Below are positions 17,414-24,928 of a stretch of 64,000 nt of DNA, piece by piece. The notes beneath the pieces are model-generated. The model did no database searches. It was not told the DNA's origin and saw only the letters and a program-made list of their open reading frames with translations. Source of the stretch: Caulobacteraceae bacterium (lineage in GTDB: Bacteria; Pseudomonadota; Alphaproteobacteria; Caulobacterales; Caulobacteraceae); NCBI GenBank assembly GCA_019748055.1, contig JAIEQC010000012.1, positions 62,001-126,000 on the forward strand. The letters run 5' to 3'. Within the stretch, counting starts at the first letter, position 1; each line of letters starts with the position of its first letter. The position numbers and the translations under genes are program-made.

Positions 17414-18388
17414 TTGACGCTTATTGCGCTCGTCATGATCGTCGGCGTGTCGACGTTCGGCGTCGCTCAGGCGTATCGACGGTCTTGGACGCGGCGTTTT
17501 GGGAACGATCGCACACCGACGGGGTTCGGCGCGCTGCTGGCCCCCGTCATGGTTCTGGGCGGCGCGGCAGTGGGCTTGTCAGGCGATCTGACCCTCGCCT
17601 TGGCTTTGGGCGGCATCGGCACCTTAGTCTACTGGTTCGACGACGCCTTCGAAATGAGCGCGCGGGTGCGGATCGCCCTGGCCGCCGTCACCGGCCTGGC
17701 GATCGGCGGATGCTTCCTGTTGGATTCCGGGACTTCCGCCCCGACCGCAGCCCTATTGTTGGCTCTGATCGCGTTCGCACACGTGGCCTTGGTCAACACC
17801 ATCAACATGCAGGATGGGGCCGACCTGAACCTAGCGACCCTTCTGACGTTGACGGCGCTTCTGACCATCGCTTTCGGCCAGAGAACGGAATGGGCAGCGA
17901 TCGGGTGGGTCTGCCTTGCCTTCGCGCTTCCCTTCGCCATGGTCAATCGGAAGCCTCGGAGCCTCTATTTCGGTGACTCTGGATGCTTCGCCCTGGCCGT
18001 CCTGTTCACCACGATGGGCGCCGCATTTCTGATGGGCACGCGCCCCCCGCCGCCAGAGGTGGCGATCGCTCTGGGCCTGCCGGTGAGCGACATGGCATTC
18101 GTGACGGCTCACCGGATCCGCATCCGGCAGAAGTTCACAGTCCGTCACTATTTCCATCTTTATCAGAGGCTTCAGAAGAGCCAGAACGGATTCGCGTATC
18201 TATTGCCCCAGGTGGCGAGCGTGGCCCTCGCGCTGGGCATCTCATCCGCGCTGCAATCCATGAACCTGGAAAGGGTCTGGGCGGTCGCCGTCGCGACGGT
18301 CGCGGCCGGCCTGATCGTCTTCTGGATCGGCCATCTCGCGTTCGTCCATGGCGAGCCAGGCCCCCCCGCGCAAAGGATTCCCGGATGA
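17414..18388 (+). CDS. WecA/WbpL-family polyprenyl-phosphate sugar-1-phosphate transferase
   Basis: Integral membrane protein of 324 aa with about ten helices, of the MraY/WecA family. It would start repeat-unit synthesis by moving a HexNAc-1-phosphate from UDP to undecaprenyl phosphate. Family motifs are present: the Asp-Asp pair at about 76-77 (WFDDAF), [11 protein letters not shown] (Asn128, Asn131, Asp134), FGDSG at about 186-190 and a basic cytoplasmic loop [10 protein letters not shown]. The last loop reads [11 protein letters not shown], weaker than the HIHH-type motif of WecA. Start is the TTG at 17414 with ACGGGGA upstream; an ATG at 17435 would cut seven residues of helix 1. It runs divergently from wbpA and overlaps the next gene by ATGA. 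Preferred substrate cannot be told. Confidence 0.82.
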   Translation: MTLIALVMIVGVSTFGVAQAYRRSWTRRFGNDRTPTGFGALLAPVMVLGGAAVGLSGDLTLALALGGIGTLVYWFDDAFEMSARVRIALAAVTGLAIGGCFLLDSGTSAPTAALLLALIAFAHVALVNTINMQDGADLNLATLLTLTALLTIAFGQRTEWAAIGWVCLAFALPFAMVNRKPRSLYFGDSGCFALAVLFTTMGAAFLMGTRPPPPEVAIALGLPVSDMAFVTAHRIRIRQKFTVRHYFHLYQRLQKSQNGFAYLLPQVASVALALGISSALQSMNLERVWAVAVATVAAGLIVFWIGHLAFVHGEPGPPAQRIPG

Positions 18389-19332
18389 CGGACGACCGTT
18401 GGAGACGATTCTGCGTCGTCGGCGTCGGCGGCCATGCACGAACCAAGCTGATCCCCGCCTTGCGCGCGAACGGCCAGGAGTTGGCCGGAGTCGTTTCGCG
18501 ACGTCCCGACGCCGCCGAAGGTGCGCCGCTCTTCGCCACCGTGGCCGAGGCCGTCTCAGCCCTGCCGGAAGCCACGGCGTTCCTGATCGCCTCGCCGCCG
18601 ACGGCTCATTTCGATCAGGCCTTGACGGCTCTGGAGGCGGGACGGGACGTGATCGTCGAAAAACCCGCTTTCGTGACGGAGAGTCAGGCACGAAGAGCGG
18701 TGGCCGCGGCGGAGGCTTCCGGAGCGCTTCTGATCGAAGGCTTCATGAACCGGGAAACGACGACCCACAGGCTTTTTCTGGAAGAATGGACGCGCGAAGC
18801 GCCGACACGCGTCGTCTCGACGTTCACCTTGCCCGCCGTACCCGCCGACACCTTCCGCGCCGATCCGGCGGTGGGAGCGTCGAACCTGTACGACGTGACC
18901 AGCTATGTGCTGGGGGCCCTGATCGACGCCGGGGCCGACGTGTCCGGCGTGACCTTGGACGGCGTGGACGAGGCGGGGCGACCGGATCGAGAGAGACTGC
19001 ACCTGTCAGGCCTGCTGGGAGAGGTCGAGTTCATGGCCGTGACGGGCGTGTCGGACGCCTACGCCAACGAGATGCGGCTGATACGTGCGGACGGGTCGGA
19101 GCTCGCCTTCACGCCATTCGTCTATGGTCGACCCGGACCGAGGCGAGTGCTGCGGACGATCGACGGCGTCACGAGCGAACAGACGATCGACGACCGGAAC
19201 GCCTTCGAGGCCATGCTGGCCGTGCCGCTGACGAGGTGGCGGGCGACGGCGTCGCAGCGAGGCGCACGGATGATCGAGCTGACCCGTCAGCTGGAGCGGC
19301 TGGGCCGACGGCTTCTTGAGCTGAGACCTTAA
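18385..19332 (+). CDS. Gfo/Idh/MocA oxidoreductase
   Basis: NAD(P)-dependent oxidoreductase of 315 aa. The Rossmann motif VVGVGGHARTKLIPAL lies at the start and the catalytic-type lysine is in DVIVEKPAFVTES. It differs clearly from the WbpB-like protein at 14865, and the second half (SNLYDVTSYVLGALI) shows a divergent substrate pocket. It is translationally coupled to the WecA-like gene (ATGA), so it likely modifies the sugar used early in repeat synthesis, for example by reducing a 4-keto or 3-keto nucleotide sugar. No more specific function can be supported. It ends in a 4-base tail-to-tail overlap with the formyltransferase-like gene. Confidence 0.75.
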   Translation: MTDDRWRRFCVVGVGGHARTKLIPALRANGQELAGVVSRRPDAAEGAPLFATVAEAVSALPEATAFLIASPPTAHFDQALTALEAGRDVIVEKPAFVTESQARRAVAAAEASGALLIEGFMNRETTTHRLFLEEWTREAPTRVVSTFTLPAVPADTFRADPAVGASNLYDVTSYVLGALIDAGADVSGVTLDGVDEAGRPDRERLHLSGLLGEVEFMAVTGVSDAYANEMRLIRADGSELAFTPFVYGRPGPRRVLRTIDGVTSEQTIDDRNAFEAMLAVPLTRWRATASQRGARMIELTRQLERLGRRLLELRP

Positions 19333-20264
19333 TCGAAGCGAGCGCCGGCGAGGGGCTCCGCCGGAACTGACAACTCCGTGGCCACGACCAAGCCGTCCAG
19401 ACACTTGATGAGGGCCTGGCCCATGGCGGCGGCGACCACAGTGCCCGGGGCCGCTGCGTCCCAGGCCGGATCAAACGGTCCGTCGTAACGACGGGCGCGC
19501 CAGAGCCGGAGCGGCTCACCATTCCCGACCTGCGCATATGCCCCTGCGAAGGGGCGAGATGAGGCCCGGACCAGGTTCAAAACCATATCCACGCCCATGG
19601 CGCGGAACTGCAGGCGAGAATCCTCCGGCGTCAGCTTGGGCAGCCAGACGGACGCGGCTTCGGGCTGAGGCGTGAGCTTGAGGTCGCCTGCGCGATGCGC
19701 CTGCAGCAGGCGACGAATGGTGATGCGGGAGTCCATCAGCGCCTTGAACTGCAGGTCGGCGATCTGATCTTCGGCCGCTATGGGAATCTCGGTGGTGTTG
19801 AACACTTCGCCGTCATCAGCACCCGTCGTGTAACGGAAGCAGTTGTGGAAGATCGACGAGCCGCCGAGGCGGAGGCTCCAGTTGAAAGGCGAGCGGCCGC
19901 GGCCGTTGGGAAACCGCATGAGGCTGCCATGAAACCCGAAGACCCCATCGGCGAAGACGTCGAGAACATGTTCGGGCAGAAGATGCTGCCAGTCCGTGCA
20001 AACGCCGACGTCGAACTGATGCTCGGCGAAGAAGGCACGATCCTGATCGGAGATCAGACGGTACCCGCGGCACTCATGCACAGCGATGCCTTGTTCGCGG
20101 CACCAGTCGGCGAGGTCGGAAGCACCTGCCGCTATTGAAACCTTCCCCCTCGCTTCGGCCGACAGAGTGACCAACAGGTCGGGTTTGATGCCGTCGGCGA
20201 TCAGCGAGGTGATGAGAGCACGCGTGCTGTGGTGGTTGCCCAAAATGGTCACGCCGTAGCGCAT
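19329..20264 (-). CDS. Formyltransferase-like protein with altered active site
   Basis: Protein of 311 aa with the fold pattern of methionyl-tRNA and sugar N-formyltransferases: an N-terminal formyl-folate domain (CTDWQHLLPEHVLDVF), then FGFHGSLMRFPNGRGRSPFNW and TTGADDGEVFNTTEIPI. In the family the catalytic triad is Asn-x-His plus Asp. Here the His (His112) and Asp (Asp150) are visible, but the Asn position is Gly110. The gene stands alone on the minus strand, facing the oxidoreductase, with a 180-base divergent promoter region before the cupin gene. A sugar-modifying role is inferred from location; whether it still formylates is open. It has no C-terminal tRNA-binding domain. Confidence 0.72.
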   Translation of the reverse strand: MRYGVTILGNHHSTRALITSLIADGIKPDLLVTLSAEARGKVSIAAGASDLADWCREQGIAVHECRGYRLISDQDRAFFAEHQFDVGVCTDWQHLLPEHVLDVFADGVFGFHGSLMRFPNGRGRSPFNWSLRLGGSSIFHNCFRYTTGADDGEVFNTTEIPIAAEDQIADLQFKALMDSRITIRRLLQAHRAGDLKLTPQPEAASVWLPKLTPEDSRLQFRAMGVDMVLNLVRASSRPFAGAYAQVGNGEPLRLWRARRYDGPFDPAWDAAAPGTVVAAAMGQALIKCLDGLVVATELSVPAEPLAGARFD

Positions 20265-20444
20265 GCCCCGCCCCCAAGTGGAATATGGCCCCGACCTAGC
20301 CGGGTTTGGGCATCAGGTCACGTCCGCCGACCGTAACGTAATCATCATGCTTCGACACGTTGCCGCGGAAGCCACGATCCCCTATGGCTCCGCCGCCGTG
20401 CCGCCGAAACGTGAAAGTCGGAGGCTGAATCAAGAGGATCCAAG

Positions 20445-20873
20445 ATGGCTCTGCCGACCGTGAGCACCCTGTTCCCGAACATTCAGCGGGACGCCGACGA
20501 GCGCGGTGGGATCCTGTCGATCGTCGATGAGCCCTGCCAGAACGTCTCGATCATCACCTGCAATCCGGGCGCGATCCGTTCGAACCACTATCACCTCACC
20601 GACTTCCACTTCATGTACGTGCTGGAAGGCGAGATCGACTATTTCTTCAAAGCCCTGGACTCTGACGAGGTGCATTATCTGAAGGTGCGCGAGGGCGACA
20701 ACATCTTCACGCCGCACAACGAAATCCACGCGACTTACTTCCCGGTGAAGACCCGCTTGATCGTGTCGAGCAAGCTGCCACGCGACCAGGAGACCTATGA
20801 GGCGGACACCGTACGGGTGAAGTTCGTCACGCCGGAGAACCTGCAGGACATGCTCGACGCCTATGCGAAATAA
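20445..20873 (+). CDS. Cupin-domain protein
   Basis: Single-domain cupin of 142 aa. The metal-binding first motif is visible as SNHYHLTDFHFMYVLEGEID (His at about 48 and 50) and the second as GDNIFTPHNEIHATYFP. AGAGGA precedes the ATG by a few bases. It is followed after 27 bases by the C-methyltransferase and then by the PIG-L deacetylase, so it probably acts in the same sugar pathway, as an epimerase or isomerase-like enzyme or as a small binding protein. Cupins are too diverse for a finer call. It is not the FnlB-type cupin of L-FucNAc synthesis, as it lacks an SDR partner domain. Confidence 0.72.
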   Translation: MALPTVSTLFPNIQRDADERGGILSIVDEPCQNVSIITCNPGAIRSNHYHLTDFHFMYVLEGEIDYFFKALDSDEVHYLKVREGDNIFTPHNEIHATYFPVKTRLIVSSKLPRDQETYEADTVRVKFVTPENLQDMLDAYAK

Positions 20874-20900
20874 GCGGGCGTGAAGCGAGGGGAACCGGGC

Positions 20901-22166
20901 ATGGGTGAGGGAGATTTCGGAGCGGACGGCACGCGGCGCATAACGGAATGCCGCCTTTGCGGATCGTCGGACCTGAGCGAGCAAGTCGATTTCGGCCGGG
21001 TGCCTCTGGGCAACAATCTGCAAGAGACGCAAGCCTCGGCGCAGACGGCCGAGGCCTATCCGCTGAACGTCACGCGCTGCGGCGGGTGCGGCCATTTCCA
21101 ACTGGGCTGGGCGGTCGATCCGCGGCTGCTCTACGCCACGAACTACACCTATCTGAGCGGCATAGGCGCCAGCTTCGTTCGGCACTTCGAGGGGTATGCG
21201 GACTGGGCGATCGAAAACGCCGGGCTTGAGCCGGAGTCGCTGGTGGTGGACGTCGGTTCCAACGACGGCACCTGCCTGAAGCCGTTCAAGGCGCGCGGCA
21301 TGCGGGTGTGCGGGGTCGATCCGGCCTCCATGCCCGCCGGCATCGCCAATGAGAACGGCATCGAGACCCTGAACGACTTCTTCGGCCCCAGCGCCGTCGA
21401 CTGGATCGTCGAGCGGCATGGACGGGCCGACTACGTGACCAGCCACAACGTTCTGGCGCACGTCGACGACCTGAAGGGCACGTTCGCGGCCATCCATTCC
21501 CTTCTGAAGGAGGGCGGCCATTTCGGCTTCGAGATCGGCTATTTCCGAGAGGTTCTGCGGACCGGCTGCTTCGACACGACCTACCACGAGCATCTGGATT
21601 ATCACACGGCCGCCCCTCTGGTGCGTCACCTGACCGGTCTCGGCTTCGACGTGCTGGACCTGAGCGTGAACGCGGTCCAGGGCGGATCTCTTCGGCTGCT
21701 GTTGAAGAAGACGGGCGAGGGCCTGATCTCAGCAGATGCGCAGGCGTTCCTGGAGAACGAAGCCGGATCGATCCTGCACGACCAAGACTTCCTGACGTCG
21801 TGGAAGCCCGGCATCGATGAGGCGATGACGCGTTTCGGCGACGCGGTGCGGGAGCGTGCGGCGAAGGGTGACCGGATCGTCGGATACGGAGCGCCGACCA
21901 AGGCGACCCTCTTGATGAAGCTGGCCGGACTGGGCGCCGAAGAGATCGCCTGCATCGTTGAAGACAACGCCCTGAAACAGGGTCGCTTCATGCCTGGAAG
22001 CGGCGTGCCGATCGTGCCGACCTCGACGTTGGAGACACACGCGCCGGACGCGTTGGTGATTTTCGCCTGGAACTTCGCCGACGACATTCTGAGCAAGTTG
22101 AAGGGCCGGTTCGAAGGCGTCGAGGCCATCGTGCCGCTTCCCGCACTGAGGATCGAACGCCCATGA
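20901..22166 (+). CDS. Zinc-binding SAM-dependent sugar C-methyltransferase
   Basis: Methyltransferase of 421 aa of the TylCIII/CloU type, with three parts: an N-terminal zinc domain with cysteines (CRLCGSSDL, about residues 16-24, and CGGCGHF about 57-63), a SAM-binding Rossmann domain (VVDVGSNDGTCLKPF), and a C-terminal half with a second fold (DRIVGYGAPTKATLLMKLA). Relatives methylate carbon 3 of 4-keto-deoxy nucleotide sugars; His-rich NVLAHVDDL and TYHEHLDYH fit their catalytic loop. The ATG at 20901 has GAGGGGA at the right distance, better than the GTG at 20880. Neighbours are the cupin before and PIG-L after (overlapping ATGA). Branched-sugar synthesis is a sound inference; the exact substrate is not. 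Confidence 0.82.
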   Translation: MGEGDFGADGTRRITECRLCGSSDLSEQVDFGRVPLGNNLQETQASAQTAEAYPLNVTRCGGCGHFQLGWAVDPRLLYATNYTYLSGIGASFVRHFEGYADWAIENAGLEPESLVVDVGSNDGTCLKPFKARGMRVCGVDPASMPAGIANENGIETLNDFFGPSAVDWIVERHGRADYVTSHNVLAHVDDLKGTFAAIHSLLKEGGHFGFEIGYFREVLRTGCFDTTYHEHLDYHTAAPLVRHLTGLGFDVLDLSVNAVQGGSLRLLLKKTGEGLISADAQAFLENEAGSILHDQDFLTSWKPGIDEAMTRFGDAVRERAAKGDRIVGYGAPTKATLLMKLAGLGAEEIACIVEDNALKQGRFMPGSGVPIVPTSTLETHAPDALVIFAWNFADDILSKLKGRFEGVEAIVPLPALRIERP

Positions 22167-22834
22167 TGGACGGGATCAAGAGCCTGGTCGTGATCGCGCC
22201 GCACCCGGACGACGAGACCCTGGGCGCAGGCGGCACCATCGCGCGTTTCGCAGAAGCGGGCGTCAAGGTTTCGGTGCTGATCGTCAGCGGCCACCTGCCG
22301 CCGCTATATCCGCAGGAGGCCTTCGAGACGACGCGGCGCGAGGCGGACGCGGCGCTGAAGGTGCTCGGCGCCCACCACTGGGAGTTCCTGCAGATCCCGG
22401 CCACCAAGGTGCACGAGGCGCCTGTGGCTGAGGTGACCGGCAAGATAAACGCCTTCATCAAGGCGCGCGCCCCGGAGGCGGTGCTCATTCCCTTCCCCGA
22501 CCGCCATATCGATCACAGGGTGCTGTTCGACTATTCGGTCGTGGCCTGCCGCCCTGTGCACGACAAGGCGCCGAAGATCGTGCTGGCTTATGAAACGCTC
22601 TCGGAAACGCACTGGAATGTGCCCGGAATCGAGGCGGCCTTCGTTCCGGAGCTCTTCATCGACGTGACGGACCAGATCGAGAAGAAGAAGGCGGCTCTGG
22701 ACGCCTATGCATCTCAGGTCCACACCGCGCCCTCCCGATCAATCGAGGCCTGTATGGCCTTGGCGCGCTTCCGGGGGAGCCAGAACGGTTTCGTCTACGC
22801 CGAGGCGTATAAGGTGGTGCGGATCACCGTTTAG
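22163..22834 (+). CDS. PIG-L/LmbE-family sugar deacetylase
   Basis: Zinc-dependent de-N-acetylase-like protein of 223 aa. The metal motif APHPDDETLGAGG is at residues 11-23 and the third ligand lies in PDRHIDHR near 112. The family removes an N-acetyl group from GlcNAc-lipids, mycothiol and bacillithiol precursors or nucleotide sugars. Translational coupling with the C-methyltransferase (ATGA overlap) suggests that it frees an amine on the same sugar. A freed amine could then be reacylated, for instance by the formyltransferase-like protein nearby; that link is speculation. Confidence 0.82.
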   Translation: MMDGIKSLVVIAPHPDDETLGAGGTIARFAEAGVKVSVLIVSGHLPPLYPQEAFETTRREADAALKVLGAHHWEFLQIPATKVHEAPVAEVTGKINAFIKARAPEAVLIPFPDRHIDHRVLFDYSVVACRPVHDKAPKIVLAYETLSETHWNVPGIEAAFVPELFIDVTDQIEKKKAALDAYASQVHTAPSRSIEACMALARFRGSQNGFVYAEAYKVVRITV

Positions 22835-22840
22835 GGGGGC

Positions 22841-22858
22841 GCCGGCGCCTGCGCCGGC
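22841..22858 (+). terminator. GC-rich hairpin after the PIG-L gene
   Basis: A perfect seven-base stem (GCCGGCG/CGCCGGC) with a four-base loop begins six bases after the stop. No T-run follows, so termination would be weak or Rho-assisted; it may instead shape transcription into the dehydratase gene 45 bases later. Confidence 0.35.
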
Positions 22859-22902
22859 CACTCTGCTCGACGGCATCCGAAAGGGATCGGGAGGAACCAG
22901 AG

Positions 22903-24807
22903 ATGCTCAGTTTGTCCAAGATCCTGGCCCGTTTGGTCATCCGGGCCTTCGCTCTGGTGCTGGCCTATGCTCTCGCGGCGTTTCGGGACGCCGGACCGTT
23001 CGCCCTGATCAGTTCCCTTGAGATCATCGCACCCTACGTCCTGCTGTTCGTCGTCGTCGGCGCGGCTCTGGATCTGAGTCAAAAGAACTGGCGCAAGTCG
23101 TGGCGTTTCACATCTCTGTCCGACGTCATCGTCATGGCGCGGAATTCCACGGCCACGATCCTGGCCCTGCTGGCCGCCGTGTTCGTGTTCGACCGCGCCG
23201 CAGAGTTGCCGCGCTCCGCGCTCTTTCTTGCATGGGTGCTAGACGTGCTGGCTTTCGCCGGCGTCCTGACCCTCAGACGAGCGATGCACGAGGGCGCCCT
23301 CACCTCCGCCCTGGTGCCCTTCGTGAACCGCAGGAACCTTCCGGAACGGCGCGTCATGTTGCTGGGAGAGATGGACTCGGCTGACGCCTATCTGCGTGAG
23401 CTGGCCCGCTCGCCGGACGCACTACACCGCGCCGTCGGCCTCGTCACTCCGCATTCAGCGGATCGTAATCAGGAAGTCCGGGGGATAAGCGTCCTGGGCG
23501 ACGCCTCACGTGTGGAGGAGATACTGGACGGCTTCATGACCGAGGCCGGTCAGTTGTCGGTACTTTTCCTCGATGGATCGGTCGCCCCGGCAGACCTGGA
23601 CGGCGATCTCGTCGCCCGATTGAAGGCGCGGGACGTGAGGCTGCTCAAACTGAACCGCGTCACCGAACTGGACGGCGAACTTGCCCGCTCCAGCGTTCGC
23701 GAACTGGATTTCAACGAACTTCTCGCTCGCCCTCCGGTCCATCTCGACCATGAGCGCGTTCGGCGCCTGATCACAGGCAAGCGCGTGCTGGTCACGGGCG
23801 CCGGCGGCAGCATCGGTTCGGAAATCTGCCGCCAAGTGGCGGCGCTGTCTTGCTCTCACCTGGCCATGCTGGACAATTCCGAGTTCGCCCTCTTCAAGAT
23901 CGAACAGGAAATGATCGCGGCCTATCCGACCCTGTCGAAAGCCGCGCGCCTTTGCGACGTGCGTGACGCCGCACGCCTGCGTACCTTTGCATTGCAGGAA
24001 CGTCCTGACATCGTCTTCCATGCCGCGGCGTTGAAGCATGTGCCGCTGATGGAGGCTCATCCGGCAGACAGCGTGCTGACCAACGTCATCGGCAGCGCAA
24101 ACGTCGCCGATGCGGCGGTCGCGGCCGGTGTGCAGAACTTCGTCTTCATATCCACCGACAAGACCGTCGATCCTCCGAACGTGATGGGAGCCACCAAACG
24201 CCTTGCGGAACGTACGGTGTGCCAGCGCAGACGTCCCGGCGGCCCGAGATTCAACGTGGTCCGTTTCGGCAACGTCCTCGGCTCCGCTGGATCCGTGGTC
24301 CCGACTTTTCTGGCGCAGATCGCGCGGGGCGGACCGGTCACCTTGACCCATCCGGACATCGAACGTTTCTTCATGACCATCCCTGAAGCGGTGCAGTTGG
24401 TTCTGCATGCCACGGCCAAGTCGGCGTTCGATCAGGTGGAGGGCGTTCTGGTCCTCGACATGGGCAAGCCGGTCAAGATCATAGATCTGGCCCGACGTCT
24501 GATCGAACTCGACGGCAAGGTCCCCGGCATCGACGTCGAAATCAGGGTCACGGGTCTACGGCCCGGTGAGAAAATGACGGAGGCTCTGTTCGACGTCACC
24601 GAGACCGCCCGGCAATGCGATCCCGGGGTTCTGGAGGTGGTGGACCGTAATGCGGGCGTGAGCCTTTCGGACGCCGAACTTCGACGTCTTGAAAATCTGG
24701 CGCGAAGCGGCGACGACGAAGGCGTGCGTGAACTTCTGTTCAAGCTGCTCGACAAGCTCCGGACCTATCGCGCGGACAATGTTCGGGCCATCAGAGACGC
24801 CTCTTGA
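22903..24807 (+). CDS. Membrane nucleotide-sugar 4,6-dehydratase, WbpM/PglF/FlaA1 type
   Basis: Protein of 634 aa with about four N-terminal membrane segments (residues about 10-130), a CoA-binding-like middle domain, and a C-terminal SDR dehydratase domain from about 290. Motifs: GAGGSIGSEICRQ, HAAALKHVPLMEAHP, the Asp-Lys pair in STDKTVDPPNVMGATKR, and GLRPGEKMTEALF. The family converts UDP-GlcNAc into UDP-4-keto-6-deoxy-GlcNAc, the entry to D-QuiNAc, D-FucNAc, bacillosamine and related sugars. GGGAGGAACC lies before the ATG. A 4-reductase of the WbpV/WbpK type that would use the product is not seen; the C-methyltransferase, Gfo/Idh or LegC-type aminotransferase could be the next step. Confidence 0.87.
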   Translation: MLSLSKILARLVIRAFALVLAYALAAFRDAGPFALISSLEIIAPYVLLFVVVGAALDLSQKNWRKSWRFTSLSDVIVMARNSTATILALLAAVFVFDRAAELPRSALFLAWVLDVLAFAGVLTLRRAMHEGALTSALVPFVNRRNLPERRVMLLGEMDSADAYLRELARSPDALHRAVGLVTPHSADRNQEVRGISVLGDASRVEEILDGFMTEAGQLSVLFLDGSVAPADLDGDLVARLKARDVRLLKLNRVTELDGELARSSVRELDFNELLARPPVHLDHERVRRLITGKRVLVTGAGGSIGSEICRQVAALSCSHLAMLDNSEFALFKIEQEMIAAYPTLSKAARLCDVRDAARLRTFALQERPDIVFHAAALKHVPLMEAHPADSVLTNVIGSANVADAAVAAGVQNFVFISTDKTVDPPNVMGATKRLAERTVCQRRRPGGPRFNVVRFGNVLGSAGSVVPTFLAQIARGGPVTLTHPDIERFFMTIPEAVQLVLHATAKSAFDQVEGVLVLDMGKPVKIIDLARRLIELDGKVPGIDVEIRVTGLRPGEKMTEALFDVTETARQCDPGVLEVVDRNAGVSLSDAELRRLENLARSGDDEGVRELLFKLLDKLRTYRADNVRAIRDAS

Positions 24808-24891
24808 AGGCGCGCGGCCTAGAGGACCGAGATTTCGCCGCTGACGGGTCGCCGAGACGCGAACTATCGGCTATTCGCCGAAACGAACTGT

Positions 24892-24909
24892 AGGCGTCGA
24901 TCGACGCCT
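24892..24909. promoter_or_regulatory. Perfect 18-bp palindrome upstream of the Wzc-like gene
   Basis: AGGCGTCGA followed directly by its reverse complement TCGACGCCT, with no spacer, 19 bases before the ATG at 24929. A perfect palindrome of this length at a promoter-proximal site may be an operator or an RNA hairpin hiding the ribosome-binding region. The 121-base gap that holds it has no other clear element. Confidence 0.35.
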
Positions 24910-24928
24910 GGGCATCTGTGGACGACCT

